Origin: Bacillus sp. F19
GTDB lineage: Bacteria; Bacillota; Bacilli; Bacillales; Bacillaceae
Length of the DNA stretch: 64,000 nucleotides
Reading direction: 5' to 3'
Assembly (NCBI GenBank): GCA_023823795.1
Contig: CP085710.1
Location: 2,320,001-2,384,000 of the forward strand
Of the stretch, positions 36,152 to 45,304 are shown piece after piece; position 1 is the stretch's first letter; every line of letters begins with the position of its first letter. Under the pieces are notes generated by a model. That model was not told the origin of the DNA and ran no database searches. It was given only the letters and a program-made list of their open reading frames with translations. The translations under genes were made by a program, and so were the position numbers.

Positions 36152-36390
36152 TATCATCATGTTGCGAACAAAAAGAGTGACACTGTATTTGTTGTTTCTG
36201 TATCCGGTCCTAAGATGTATGACTTGACAGAGGAAACTGGGAAGAGATCGGGGATGAGATTGAAAAATCTGTAACAGATACTAAGCTATACCAAATTGTC
36301 AAGATTGATGGAAATAAACTTTCATATGAAGCACGTACTGCAACAGGTGAATTGTTCGATGGATTTGAAATCAATAAAACTCCTAATTGA
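36152..36390 (+). pseudogene. Metallophosphoesterase C-terminal fragment
   Basis: YHHVANKKSDTVFVVSVSGP and KMYDLTEE are read in one frame, then after a shift near 36235 WEEIGDEIEKSVTDTKLYQI and GNKLSYEARTATGELFDGFE to a stop at 36390. This is how secreted purple-acid-phosphatase-like or calcineurin-type proteins end. It points to a former second phosphatase next to the intact one. Confidence 0.55.
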
Positions 36391-36805
36391 AAAAAACAAA
36401 ATTAAAGAAATGAAAGTTTCCAATTATGAAGTTTAGGACAAATCGTAATTTTAGATTTTTTATGCAGTGGAGATGGAGCGGATGTTCCAACTCCATTGCA
36501 TTATTTTTAACAGAGAATAAAAGCTATACTTTTTCTTATTGTGCGAAGAAATAAAGGACCTCGATATGTTGGGAGCGCTGCAACAGCTACTCGAACTATT
36601 CAAAACACTGTCGAATGGCAATGTTCCTTTGAGCATAGATACTATAAGCAGTCAATTAACACAATGGTTTGAGCCTCTACCCAGCTATATCAAAGGATCA
36701 TTAAGGTTTTCTATGTGCGAAAGTTGAGATAAAAATATATAAAATTTCAATTGTATTTTTACAATATATCGTAACAAATATTTTGATAAAGGAGATGCAT
36801 AACAC
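36391..36805. other. Intergenic region before the GDPD gene
   Basis: It holds a 62-codon frame at 36539-36727 (LGALQQLLELFKTLSNGN, then LTQWFEPLPSYIKGSLRFSM) that lacks a good ribosome-binding site and that I cannot assign; it could be a remnant. Otherwise nothing clear. Confidence 0.3.
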
Positions 36806-39052
36806 TTGAAGAAACAGGAGTTTAAACTTCCAATAGTCACAGGTATTTTGTCGGCAATCATGTTGGGGGGATCCGTTCTTCCAACCGAATTAGTACATGC
36901 CCAAAATGTCAAACCGCTCCCTCAATTCATAGATTCAGCTTCCAAACAAGCACTAACCCCCTTTTTACTTACAAAGGGTTACGAACAAGTATGGATTATG
37001 AGCGAACAAGTCGATCAGGATTTCCTTAATTATCCAAGTACAAACGTCATTAGCGAAACTGGTGCTAATGCAGGGAGATATCTTTACCGTACCCACCAAC
37101 TGGACAATCATGCTGCCATCAGTGTTACTGATCTAACTGGTAAAGAAGAGACCAAAGTACTTGCTCAGCTCGAAGATTGGGAGAACCTTGATGAATTGGT
37201 TTGGACCCCTTGGGGGAATTTACTCACCGCAGAAAGCCCGAAAATCGCAAACCATTCAGATGCTTATAATTCTAAATCTTCAAGCGGATTGGTATATGAA
37301 ATTAACCCCTCAAACGGCGAGATAGCCCCAATTCCAGCATTGGGATCTTTCACTCACAAAGGAATCCATCTTGATGAAAACGGAAATGTCTATTTGACTG
37401 ATTATAATGAGAATGGAAATATTTATCGATTTGTGCCTGATCAGGTAGGTGATCTTTCCAGTGGGCAACTTTACGTCTTGCGTATTACTAAAGATTTAGG
37501 GGATTATACCGGAAGTGCCGAGTGGATCCCAATTGACCAGAATAATACTCGTTTGCAAGCTAAACAGGCAGGTGCAGCCATTTATCAGCTGCCATCCGAC
37601 CTTGTGATAAAGGACAATGCGCTCTATGTTTCAGTTGAAGGCGAAAATCGCGTCCTTTCCATCTCCCTCTCAGAAACACCTGTTGTGCGTAACTTTGTGA
37701 GGTCAGGAGACAATGCGAAGAAAAAAGAATTTCAAAATCCAAGCTATTTGGCTTTTGATAGTGAAGGAACCCTTTTCATAGCCGAGAAAAATGGACAAGC
37801 TGATATATGGGCTGCATCAACCGATCAAAGGAAAAAGGATGGATTGGCCAAGAAGGTTGAACGTTTTGCTACTCTCTCTGATGCAAAAGCTGTTCCTTCT
37901 GGCTTGTATTTTGACCCTATTGAGCGTTTTGCTCCTTCCGAAGGTCAGAACCTTTTTATAAATGTTAAAAATGCTAATGACGGTAATGATAAAACCTTTG
38001 TGATCCGAAAGAAGCCAAATTCAAAGTTGAATCCGGAGCCTGACCGTTGGATCGATGCTGGAACGCCGGATCGCGGAGTGGAAGATCCAATTATTTCAGC
38101 ACATCGTGGAGCACCTTGGCTAGCACCAGAAAATACACTCGATTCCTATCGTTACGCTTATGCATATGGTGCTAATATGGTTGAAGTTGATGTTCGAGAA
38201 ACGAAAGATGGCAGATACGTAGCATTCCATGATTCGACAGTCGATGCAATAACGGACGGTACAGGTCCCCTTTCCGAAATGACCTTTGAAGAGGTACGGG
38301 CACTAAATGTAGCTGACAACAACCAATGGCGCGGAAGCGAATATGATCCCGCTCAAACGGCTTCTTTGGAAGAAATTTTGGAGCTTGCAGAACAAGTTGG
38401 CGGAGGCATTGAGTTCGACATTAAAAGCATCACTGATCCCGCAAAATTAGCTAATTTAGTAGCACAATATGATGGAGTTTTAGAACGATCAATCTTTAAT
38501 TCAAGCGATATTAGAATTAAACATGCACAGCCAATGGCAAAGCTAATCTATAACCGAAACCAATACGAGACACCGGGAATGCTCTACCTGCAAGGTGCTT
38601 ATTATTCAGTTTTTGGATCTAGACAGGACGAATATACTCCGGAAAGTATTGTCGCTATTCATGATGCAGGAGGAATCATCTTGCCGCATTCCTATGACTT
38701 TGGAGCAGATAAAGAAGGTGCAACATTCGTAGAAGGTCGCACGATGGGGACAGATGGTGCTCAAACAAATCAGTCAGATATTATATTAGATGTACTAGAT
38801 ACCCCTATACCTTCATCAATCACCGTTAACACTGATGGCGATACAGTCACGGCCAATCTTGTAAATTCTTTAAATGGCATGGGGATTCCCGAAAAATTGC
38901 TCACTGTAGACAATGGAGTAGAAACCATTCAACTAACTACGAAACGTGGTGGATCTATAACCTTACCGGACGGCTCGGAAGGTGCCCGAATCGTGTTTGC
39001 AGGTGATGCTACCGTACAATCTAGCTCGTCGGATGTATCGAAAACGGAATAA
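36806..39052 (+). CDS. Exported PhoX-like propeller fused to glycerophosphodiester phosphodiesterase (GDPD)
   Basis: AAAGGAGATG precedes a TTG start. The first ~32 residues are an export signal ending VHAQN. Residues ~90-400 resemble the PhoX/DUF839 beta-propeller (NLDELVWTPWGNLLTAE, KGIHLDENGNVYLTDYNENG, PSYLAFDSEGTLFIAEKNG). Residues ~428-680 are a GDPD domain: ISAHRGAPWLAPENTLDSY (catalytic His, Glu), MVEVDVRETKDGRYVAFHDS and GGGIEFDIKS. GDPDs split glycerophosphodiesters such as deacylated phospholipids and teichoic acid fragments into glycerol-3-phosphate and an alcohol. A small beta domain closes the protein. Whether the propeller is catalytic is unknown. Confidence 0.88.
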   Translation: MKKQEFKLPIVTGILSAIMLGGSVLPTELVHAQNVKPLPQFIDSASKQALTPFLLTKGYEQVWIMSEQVDQDFLNYPSTNVISETGANAGRYLYRTHQLDNHAAISVTDLTGKEETKVLAQLEDWENLDELVWTPWGNLLTAESPKIANHSDAYNSKSSSGLVYEINPSNGEIAPIPALGSFTHKGIHLDENGNVYLTDYNENGNIYRFVPDQVGDLSSGQLYVLRITKDLGDYTGSAEWIPIDQNNTRLQAKQAGAAIYQLPSDLVIKDNALYVSVEGENRVLSISLSETPVVRNFVRSGDNAKKKEFQNPSYLAFDSEGTLFIAEKNGQADIWAASTDQRKKDGLAKKVERFATLSDAKAVPSGLYFDPIERFAPSEGQNLFINVKNANDGNDKTFVIRKKPNSKLNPEPDRWIDAGTPDRGVEDPIISAHRGAPWLAPENTLDSYRYAYAYGANMVEVDVRETKDGRYVAFHDSTVDAITDGTGPLSEMTFEEVRALNVADNNQWRGSEYDPAQTASLEEILELAEQVGGGIEFDIKSITDPAKLANLVAQYDGVLERSIFNSSDIRIKHAQPMAKLIYNRNQYETPGMLYLQGAYYSVFGSRQDEYTPESIVAIHDAGGIILPHSYDFGADKEGATFVEGRTMGTDGAQTNQSDIILDVLDTPIPSSITVNTDGDTVTANLVNSLNGMGIPEKLLTVDNGVETIQLTTKRGGSITLPDGSEGARIVFAGDATVQSSSSDVSKTE

Positions 39053-39430
39053 ACTCATTACATCACGGATGAACAAGAATGTGGTTGATGATTACAAACT
39101 TGTTCCGCATGAAGATCATTTACATGAGTCAGACTAACAGATGGGCTCTAATGGCACCATAGTTCATCGACCTTCCTCACCCAGCCATAGAATCAGTATG
39201 GACGGTTTTCCACCATTTTCATTCTCTGTGGTGCAGCGCTGGTCGTGCGCTGCATGGTTGGCTAATGGGCAGTTATCCAGAATCGAGTGAGATTCATCAA
39301 GCAGTCCTGACTCCCAAGAAAACTGAGCCACAATCGCAAAGCTTCGGCGTTAACACGCCGAGGCTTTTTAACATGTAGTCAGGGGACAAATACACTGACT
39401 TAGGTATTCATGTGGTGCTAAAAAATGTTG
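39053..39430. other. Intergenic region with decayed sequence and a terminator
   Basis: No ORF supported. The terminator at 39340-39371 ends the upstream transcript. Confidence 0.4.
39340..39371 (+). terminator. Terminator after the GDPD gene
   Basis: AGCTTCGGCGT and ACGCCGAGGCT form an 11-base stem with one mismatch and a short TAAC loop, followed by TTTTT. Confidence 0.85.
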
Positions 39431-39460
39431 TTGACATGACACCAAATAGTGTCTTATAAT
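39431..39460 (+). promoter_or_regulatory. Sigma-A promoter of the DoxX-ArsR-SRPBCC operon
   Basis: TTGACA at 39431-39436 and TATAAT at 39455-39460, both consensus, are separated by 18 bases. The spacer contains the GACAC-N6-GTGTC inverted repeat described in the next entry. Confidence 0.85.
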
Positions 39461-39482
39461 CAAAGTGTCACCAAATGGAGTC
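39437..39482. promoter_or_regulatory. Operator repeats overlapping the promoter
   Basis: TGACACCAAATAGTGTC (39437-39453) and TGTCACCAAATGGAGTC (39466-39482) are direct repeats identical at 14 of 17 positions. The first also contains the palindrome GACAC/GTGTC. They flank the -10 box, an ideal place for repression by the operon's own ArsR-type protein. Confidence 0.65.
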
Positions 39483-39556
39483 CAATTAGGAGTTAGTCAT
39501 TTGGAAAGTTTGTAACATGAATAAGTTTCTCTTGAAAAATTATGAGGAGGAAACAA

Positions 39557-39979
39557 ATGAGTAAGATTATCGGTGCGGAAACAACCGTGATAGTAGAAAC
39601 CCAGCCCCGAGGAAAAATGATTGCTTATTGGACAGTCACATTGCTACTCGCAGCAGCTGTTATGTTAAGTGGTATCGGGCAACTTATGCAATATGGGGGA
39701 AACATCGAGTTAGTGACGAATCTAGGTTACCCATTATACGTCTTGACCATTCTCGGGATTTGGAAGGTGCTTGGAGCCATCGCTCTCGTCGTGCCAGGTT
39801 TTCCTCGGCTTAAAGAATGGGTTCACGCTGGTATCTTCTTTTTAATGACTGGTGCGGCTTTATCTCATGCGTTTGCTAACGATTATGGTGATTCCGGGTT
39901 TTCTATTATCCTTCCGCTTTCATATGCTTCACTAAATATTGCCTCGTGGGCGCTACGTCCTAAGAGCCGCAAACTTTAG
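39557..39979 (+). CDS. DoxX-like membrane protein
   Basis: ATG 39557 has GAGGAGG seven bases upstream, giving 140 residues. Four membrane helices are seen, with the DoxX-like pattern MLSGIGQLMQYGGNIELVTN, YPLYVLTILGIWKVLGAIAL and GFPRLKEWVHAGIFFLMTGA. DoxX-like proteins are found with ArsR regulators and AHSA1 proteins in many Bacilli; their biochemical role is not settled. First gene of a three-gene operon. Confidence 0.85.
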   Translation: MSKIIGAETTVIVETQPRGKMIAYWTVTLLLAAAVMLSGIGQLMQYGGNIELVTNLGYPLYVLTILGIWKVLGAIALVVPGFPRLKEWVHAGIFFLMTGAALSHAFANDYGDSGFSIILPLSYASLNIASWALRPKSRKL

Positions 39980-40060
39980 GAAGGTGGTGAAATTAACGTC
40001 AGTCCCTTCGTACCATCAATAGATCTCTACTACAGAAAATAATATTTTGGAGGGAGTGTT

Positions 40061-40390
40061 GTGAGTGAGAACAACAGATTACGGGATGTGTTTGACGCAA
40101 TTGCAGATCCAACTAGGCGCCGACTGATTCGTCTGTTAGCTGAGGCAGAGGAGAGGCCGCTTCATGAATTAACGGCACAATTTCAAATGGGCCGTACAGC
40201 GGTATCCAAGCATTTGACAATCCTTAAAGAGGCCGGACTGGTACTTGACCGAAAAGTCGGCAGAGAAACGCGATTTAGGCTAAATGCCTCTCCACTCAGA
40301 GAAATTCAAGATTGGGTGGCTGATTACAGTAAGTTCTGGAGTACGAATATGTTGCGCTTGAAACAACTATTAGAGGAGGAAGAAGAATGA
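40061..40390 (+). CDS. ArsR/SmtB-type winged-helix repressor
   Basis: GGAGGGAG precedes the GTG. The 109 residues contain RDVFDAIADPTRRRLIRLLA and the recognition helix region MGRTAVSKHLTILKEAGLVL. There is no metal-binding CxC motif, so it belongs to the non-metal SdpR-like group and may respond to another signal. Its stop overlaps the next start as ATGA. It probably represses the operon through the repeats at 39437-39482. Confidence 0.88.
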   Translation: MSENNRLRDVFDAIADPTRRRLIRLLAEAEERPLHELTAQFQMGRTAVSKHLTILKEAGLVLDRKVGRETRFRLNASPLREIQDWVADYSKFWSTNMLRLKQLLEEEEE

Positions 40391-40809
40391 GTTTAACATT
40401 ATCCTTGGATTTTCAGTACACGACATCGATTGAGAAGCTTTGGTCCGCCTTAACAGATTCAAGCAAGCTTGCCAAGTGGGTGGTCAACATCCACACCGGT
40501 CAGGCGATGGAAAATGATTTTAAGCCCGTTATAGGACACCGTTTTCAGTTTCGCACTCCGCCGACCGAATATTGGGATGGAATTGTTGACGGCGAAGTGC
40601 TTATCGTGAACGCACCAAACCGGTTGTCTTATACTTGGGCCAGTGGAGGAGAGAAGCACACGGTCATCTGGACGCTGCAGGATTTAGGGGACGGAAAGGT
40701 TAACCTTCATCTCGAACAAACCGGAATCTCAAATGCTCAAGCACTCAATGGAGCCAAGTATGGCTGGAGTAAGTGGTGCGGCGAGCTTGAAAAGGTGTTG
40801 GAACAATAA
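40387..40809 (+). CDS. SRPBCC (AHSA1/CalC-like) protein
   Basis: 140 residues with the START-like fold pattern: LDFQYTTSIEKLWSALTDSS, KLAKWVVN, HRFQFRTPPTEYWDGIVDGE, LSYTWASGGEKHTVIWTLQD and a C-terminal helix ending LEKVLEQ. The fold forms a deep hydrophobic ligand pocket. Coupled to arsR by a 4-base overlap, so the regulator, this protein and the DoxX protein are made together. Ligand unknown. Confidence 0.85.
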   Translation: MSLTLSLDFQYTTSIEKLWSALTDSSKLAKWVVNIHTGQAMENDFKPVIGHRFQFRTPPTEYWDGIVDGEVLIVNAPNRLSYTWASGGEKHTVIWTLQDLGDGKVNLHLEQTGISNAQALNGAKYGWSKWCGELEKVLEQ

Positions 40810-40871
40810 CCGCATTCGGTACTAACTATCCCCTTCCTCAATAATTAATGGAGTACGATAGTTCAATAAAC

Positions 40872-40922
40872 TAAGCCAGTCTAACACTTTATTATCGTGT
40901 TTTGACTGGCTTTTTGTACGGC
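40872..40922 (+). terminator. Terminator of the DoxX-ArsR-SRPBCC operon
   Basis: AAGCCAGTC-TAACAC and GTGTTTT-GACTGGCTT pair around a short A/T loop, followed by TTTTTG. Confidence 0.85.
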
Positions 40923-41621
40923 AGGATTGAATAGTCTAATACTTATTTTTCTAAGGTAAGTGCTTTTCTGACATAGATCCTGCGATAAATCAACGACATC
41001 AGTAATTTATATTCAATGAACAGCAAAACAAACTCTATCTTACTTTTTTTATTTACCTGAATAATAAGTTAATCTGTATTTTTCTTGAATGCTAAATCAA
41101 AAAAAGCTATACCTAAAGATAAACCTAAAGCATTAGAAAAAATCCTATAAAAATCTATTTCTGCTGGTTTGAAAAAATAGTAAAAATTTCATTTACGACA
41201 CTAAGTAAAACAAAAGAAGTAATAAATCTGTACAGGTGCACTTCTTGAATTAGAAGGCGTCCTTTTTGAATCGGTCCAGATTCTGGAGTAAGAAAGGAAA
41301 ATAGATAGTTCATCATGAATTTGTAAGTTATTCCAGAAAAGGGCAGTTTAACGGAGTAAGCGGATTCTGAAGTTCTTCTACATAAGGGCCAGATAATAGA
41401 ATAAGGCTTATTGAGTTAATGAAAGCAGGTTTATTGAAAAAGGAATAGTTGTTCAGTAGACTTTTTTCTCACGCACTCAAAAAATACCATATTACTAGAA
41501 AGGAACTAGAGACAAATAATTCAAAAAGAGCTTTAGGGAAGACGGTTTCAAAAACCAAGAGTTTATTCTAACAAAGCAAGGTCAATAATAGGGATTATAA
41601 ACATTGATGGGAAGTTGGAAT
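40923..41621. other. Long non-coding stretch before the GerB-type gene
   Basis: No credible ORF. It contains the shared motif AAGGGCCAGATAATAGAATA at ~41388 (compare ~21233). The remainder looks like decayed coding sequence with stops in every frame. Confidence 0.4.
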
Positions 41622-42740
41622 ATGGTAAATAATTTTAAAATTAGTGCAAGGCAATTTGCAATATTAGTTATTTTTTTTTCTATAGGTACGACCATCTTAG
41701 TGATTCCTGGAAGTATGGCTCAAGAGGTAAAACAAGATGCTTGGATCGCAGCTTTAATCGGTACAGGCGTAGGTTTATTACTGGTGGTTTTATACAATGC
41801 TGTAGGGAGGATGTTCCCAACGAGGACAATCGTCGAAATGAATGAAATACTTCTTGGCAAATGGATAGGTAAGGCGGTTTCTCTTACTTTTGTTTTCATT
41901 TCACTTCTGTCCACGGCAATACTTATGTATTTTGTGGGAAATTTCTTGACTACACAGGTCATGCCGGATACGCCAATCGAAGCTATCCATGTTATTTTCT
42001 CATGCATTTTAATTATGGGAATTCGTCTTGGTCTTGAAACGTTGGCTCGTTCTGCAGAAATTTTATTTCCTTTCTTTGTTTTTTTATTCATAATTCTAGT
42101 GGTTGCAGCCTTATTACCTCCTGTACAAGTGAATTTTGAAAACATGCAACCCGTATTGGAAACAGGAATAAAACCGATGATCCGTGCTGTTTTTCTTTTT
42201 ACAAGTTTTTTTTCTTTGCCTTTAATTGTTTTATTAATGATTTTTCCTGTTTCAGTGAATCAACCAAAAGCATCTGAAAAAAACTTTTTTATCGGAATAC
42301 TAATCGGCGGATTCTGTTTAAGCATCATTATCTTTTTAACTATTCTCGTTTTGGGCGCGGATAACACAGCGAGGCAGATGTATCCGAGTTATGCTGTGGC
42401 TAAGAGGATAAACGTAGGGGATTTTTTGCAACGGATAGAAGCCATAATGGCCTTCATGTGGTTTATCTCGATTTATTTTAAAATGACTTTTTATTTTTAC
42501 GCGTCCGTTATCGGTCTTGCACAAACGTTGAAATTAAACAATTATCGCCCACTTACGATACCTTTAGGGCTGATTGTGGTTTCGCTTTCCTTAATTGTAC
42601 ATCCCGATGTGATCCACGCAGCCCCATTTGAAAAAGAAATATGGCCACTATATGTCTCAACATACGGACTTGTTCTTCCTTTACTCTTATTAGCAGTCAA
42701 TGCATTACGGAAAAAAATACATCAAAATAAAAAACTTTAA
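41622..42740 (+). CDS. Spore germination permease, GerB family
   Basis: I place the start at ATG 41622 (MVNNFKISARQFAILVIFFS), because GerB proteins begin with a short basic segment followed by the first helix; upstream TTG/ATG at 41604/41607 add residues unlike the family. About ten membrane helices are present, with FSIGTTILVIPGSMAQEVKQ and DAWIAALIGTGVG as the best family marks. B subunits are APC-type membrane proteins that bind the germinant in the spore inner membrane. No A or C partner is adjacent; the only GerA in the window is at 12296. Confidence 0.85.
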   Translation: MVNNFKISARQFAILVIFFSIGTTILVIPGSMAQEVKQDAWIAALIGTGVGLLLVVLYNAVGRMFPTRTIVEMNEILLGKWIGKAVSLTFVFISLLSTAILMYFVGNFLTTQVMPDTPIEAIHVIFSCILIMGIRLGLETLARSAEILFPFFVFLFIILVVAALLPPVQVNFENMQPVLETGIKPMIRAVFLFTSFFSLPLIVLLMIFPVSVNQPKASEKNFFIGILIGGFCLSIIIFLTILVLGADNTARQMYPSYAVAKRINVGDFLQRIEAIMAFMWFISIYFKMTFYFYASVIGLAQTLKLNNYRPLTIPLGLIVVSLSLIVHPDVIHAAPFEKEIWPLYVSTYGLVLPLLLLAVNALRKKIHQNKKL

Positions 42741-43005
42741 CGTTTTTTATAATTTATTTTTCCCGTTCCGCGATGTCAGTAAGCTATGCTCTATCTATGT
42801 ATATGTTATTTTGTATATAGATAAATAATTCAGTTACTATCTTAAAGGAAGTTTATAAAAAACAAAACCTCAGAGCTACCTGATAAGTTATTTTGAAATG
42901 GATATTTGATAAGAACCTCCATTCAGATCATCTACTCATGAACCCTTGTTGTTAGCCATATATTTAAAAATTATAAGTTGGTATATAGGTGAGGATGAGC
43001 TGATC

Positions 43006-43203
43006 ATGCAAACAAAAGAAATACGCTTATTGCGAATCCAACATCTTGCTCATGATGATGAACTAATTTACCCTAATGGTATCACCATTTGTCAAAACGG
43101 CGGATTCTTCAATGAATTAACTCATTATCATATGCATGTTGTACCTAGATACAAAAATCAATCCTTCTATTCAGGGGAAGATGTATGTATAGAACTCATA
43201 TAG
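43006..43203 (+). pseudogene. HIT-family protein, N-terminally truncated
   Basis: The product contains GITICQNGGFFNELTHYHMH and HVVPRYKNQSF, that is the histidine triad HxHxH followed by VVPR, as in HIT nucleotide hydrolases. The normal first ~45 residues are missing and the C-terminus is cut short. GGATGAG precedes the ATG. The frame could begin as far up as 42946. Confidence 0.65.
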
Positions 43204-43307
43204 TAAATGAATTGTATCTCCATTTTCTAAAGCTAACTGATGAAGGTCCAATCCTCTATTTTGGAAATATTAACCTATTAGAATATTTATTCCTCATCAA
43301 TTCATTT

Positions 43308-43946
43308 TTATTTGTACCACTTATCTTTTAACAATCGTTTTAACAGCTTGTTATGTTGTTTTGATAAAGTAAGCAATACAATGATAGAGCCTACTAATGT
43401 TAATGACATATCCCATTGTGCATCCCAAAAATCACCTTGTGTTCCCAAAAAGTCTTTTGAAGCTTTTCCACCTTTTGAAATAATAGAAGCTGACCATTCT
43501 ATAATTTCATATAAGGCTCCAATTGCAAGTGAAAAACTTAAAGTGACAGCAAATAACCAAGGACCTTTTGTTAGAGGGGTTTTACGTATTAATATTTCTC
43601 TAATAACAATCGAAAATAGCCCTTTTAGAAAATGTCCAAACCGATCATAGTGGTTCCGCTTTAAATCAAAAAAATCTTGTATCCAATTAAATAGAGGAAC
43701 TTTTGAGTAGGTATAGTGAGCACCGATGAACATAGTAATCGAAAGAATAGCAATAATGAAATATGATAATGTGGTGAAACGAAACTTATTGTAAGCTGCA
43801 ATTAAAATGACCAGTACCACAACAGCTGGAATTACTTCCATAGTCCATATCAAGTATCCTTCTGGCTGAATAACTGACCAAATAAAAACTGCAGTAACTA
43901 GCGATAGTAATAAAATATGAATCGTTTTGCTTTTATCTTTTCCCAT
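43308..43946 (-). CDS. DUF2238 (YjdF-like) membrane protein
   Basis: ATG 43946 has GGAGTG eight bases upstream. The 212 residues hold six hydrophobic helices and the family marks NHYDRFGHFLKGLFSIVIRE, GALYEIIEWSAS and GTQGDFWDAQWDMSLTLVGS, rich in conserved acidic and His residues inside the membrane. B. subtilis YjdF is uncharacterised. A truncated paralogue lies at 47410-47598. Confidence 0.85.
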   Translation of the reverse strand: MGKDKSKTIHILLLSLVTAVFIWSVIQPEGYLIWTMEVIPAVVVLVILIAAYNKFRFTTLSYFIIAILSITMFIGAHYTYSKVPLFNWIQDFFDLKRNHYDRFGHFLKGLFSIVIREILIRKTPLTKGPWLFAVTLSFSLAIGALYEIIEWSASIISKGGKASKDFLGTQGDFWDAQWDMSLTLVGSIIVLLTLSKQHNKLLKRLLKDKWYK

Positions 43947-43955
43947 TTTTTTCAC

Positions 43956-44354
43956 TCCAATAGACTTATGATATTTTTCTTCTGTAAAAAACAGAAATTT
44001 CTATAGGGTTGATTACACGATTGAATGAAACAATACATTGAAAAATATGGGATTTGTTTGAGGTAATACTAAATTCAACTTGTGCATAGAAATTATGCTT
44101 AACTTATTCATTTCATTAAAATCATTAGCTGCTATTTTAGGAAGCTCATGCTTTTGCTTGATCAATGAATTTTAATTCCATCTGTTGTTTTTTCTTATCA
44201 TATATCTTTAAAAATATTTTATATCTTATATTTCCTTTAAAACATTTTTTTATTACTAATTGTTTTGGTAACAAACACCTTAAATTATTAAGTTTTTTAG
44301 CCAAGATATTAAGGTTCAGGAAATGAAAAAAAATCTAAAAATAAGGTGATGTAG
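43956..44354. other. A/T-rich intergenic region, nothing identified
   Basis: No ORF, repeat or convincing hairpin. It separates the divergent YjdF-like gene from the small protein gene at 44355. Confidence 0.4.
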
Positions 44355-44537
44355 ATGAAGACAAACATGGATAAAATTTTACCGGTTTTCGCTTCAGTTG
44401 GAGTAGGTATTGCAGCTTATCAAATGATGAATGGAAATGGTGGGAAAATGAAAAATATGATGCCACTAGCCTCAAACATGATGGAAATGGGGACTGGGAT
44501 GCAAGGACAGAATCAACAACAGTCCGGAAATCAATAA
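44355..44537 (+). CDS. Small Met/Gly/Gln-rich protein, 60 aa
   Basis: A GGTGATG context precedes the ATG. The N-terminal segment MDKILPVFASVGVGIAAYQM could be a short membrane helix; the tail is Met/Asn/Gln-rich (GTGMQGQNQQQSGNQ). A helix followed by a low-complexity tail also describes the small proteins at 53241 and 53868, but sequence similarity is weak. Such proteins are common in spore formers; function unknown. Confidence 0.6.
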   Translation: MKTNMDKILPVFASVGVGIAAYQMMNGNGGKMKNMMPLASNMMEMGTGMQGQNQQQSGNQ

Positions 44538-44589
44538 GGCTATGTATTAAAGCAATCCTTTATGGATTAATGGTATTTTATTAATTTCA

Positions 44590-44666
44590 AGGCGTTCTTT
44601 GGGACATTCTTTATACACATTTGTGTTATGAATTTCTCTGAAGAACGACTTTTTTACGTTTATTAA
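44590..44666 (+). terminator. Possible terminator with extended loop
   Basis: GGCGTTCTTT near 44591 and AAGAACG near 44642 can pair and are followed by ACTTTTTTAC. The loop is long (~40 bases), so this is tentative. Confidence 0.4.
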
Positions 44667-44850
44667 ATTTCTCCAGAAAAGATCTTTAGATTAGTCAGGC
44701 CAGAAATTTAATTGGATCAATTAATAGTTAAACATTTGAGATTCTGACTAGACCGCATTCCCTTATTCCAAAATTCATTTACCCGATTTTTACATATTTC
44801 TTACTTAGGAGGGAATTTTATTTGTATCTATATAATAAGGAGATAATTTT

Positions 44851-45304
44851 ATGGACTACAAAGTATTTCAGTCAATCAATCAGCTTTCCGGACGTTGTTC
44901 TCCAATTAATTTGCTGTTGATTAAATTGTTTTATTTTAAACCACGTCCGTTTGTGAAACGTCGCGTCGGCATACTTATTCCTTCAAAAATGGATTCTTCA
45001 TTTCCAAGTAAACATACTCTGCTTGTATTTGCTATATCTACTTCTATCTTTCTTTATGACCGGGTCAATCATGTGGGTATTATCTGTGGTGACGGGTTTC
45101 TCGCGTATTTGGGTTGGACATCATTATCCGTCTGATATTATCGGAAGTGCCTTTATTGCCACCATGACCAGCATCATATTAGATAAAATTGCCCGCTGCG
45201 TAATTTATTTTGGCCGTCAATCGCAGCTATATTTAGTCGAAATCATGTGTGATTATTCTTTGTTTTTATACAGTAACAGTCTTACCAAGAGAAAAATTTT
45301 TTAG
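44851..45304 (+). pseudogene. PAP2-family phosphatase (undecaprenyl-diphosphatase-like), frameshifted and internally deleted
   Basis: AAGGAGA precedes the ATG. The first frame has MDYKVFQSINQLSG and, after what looks like a deletion of one or two helices, KPRPFVKRRV and DSSFPSKHT (normally PSxH; catalytic). A shift near 45060 moves the rest to another frame, VVTGFSRIWVGHHYPSDIIG, the SRxxxGxHYPxD motif. Such enzymes recycle the cell-wall lipid carrier. It cannot be active as it stands. Confidence 0.8.
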
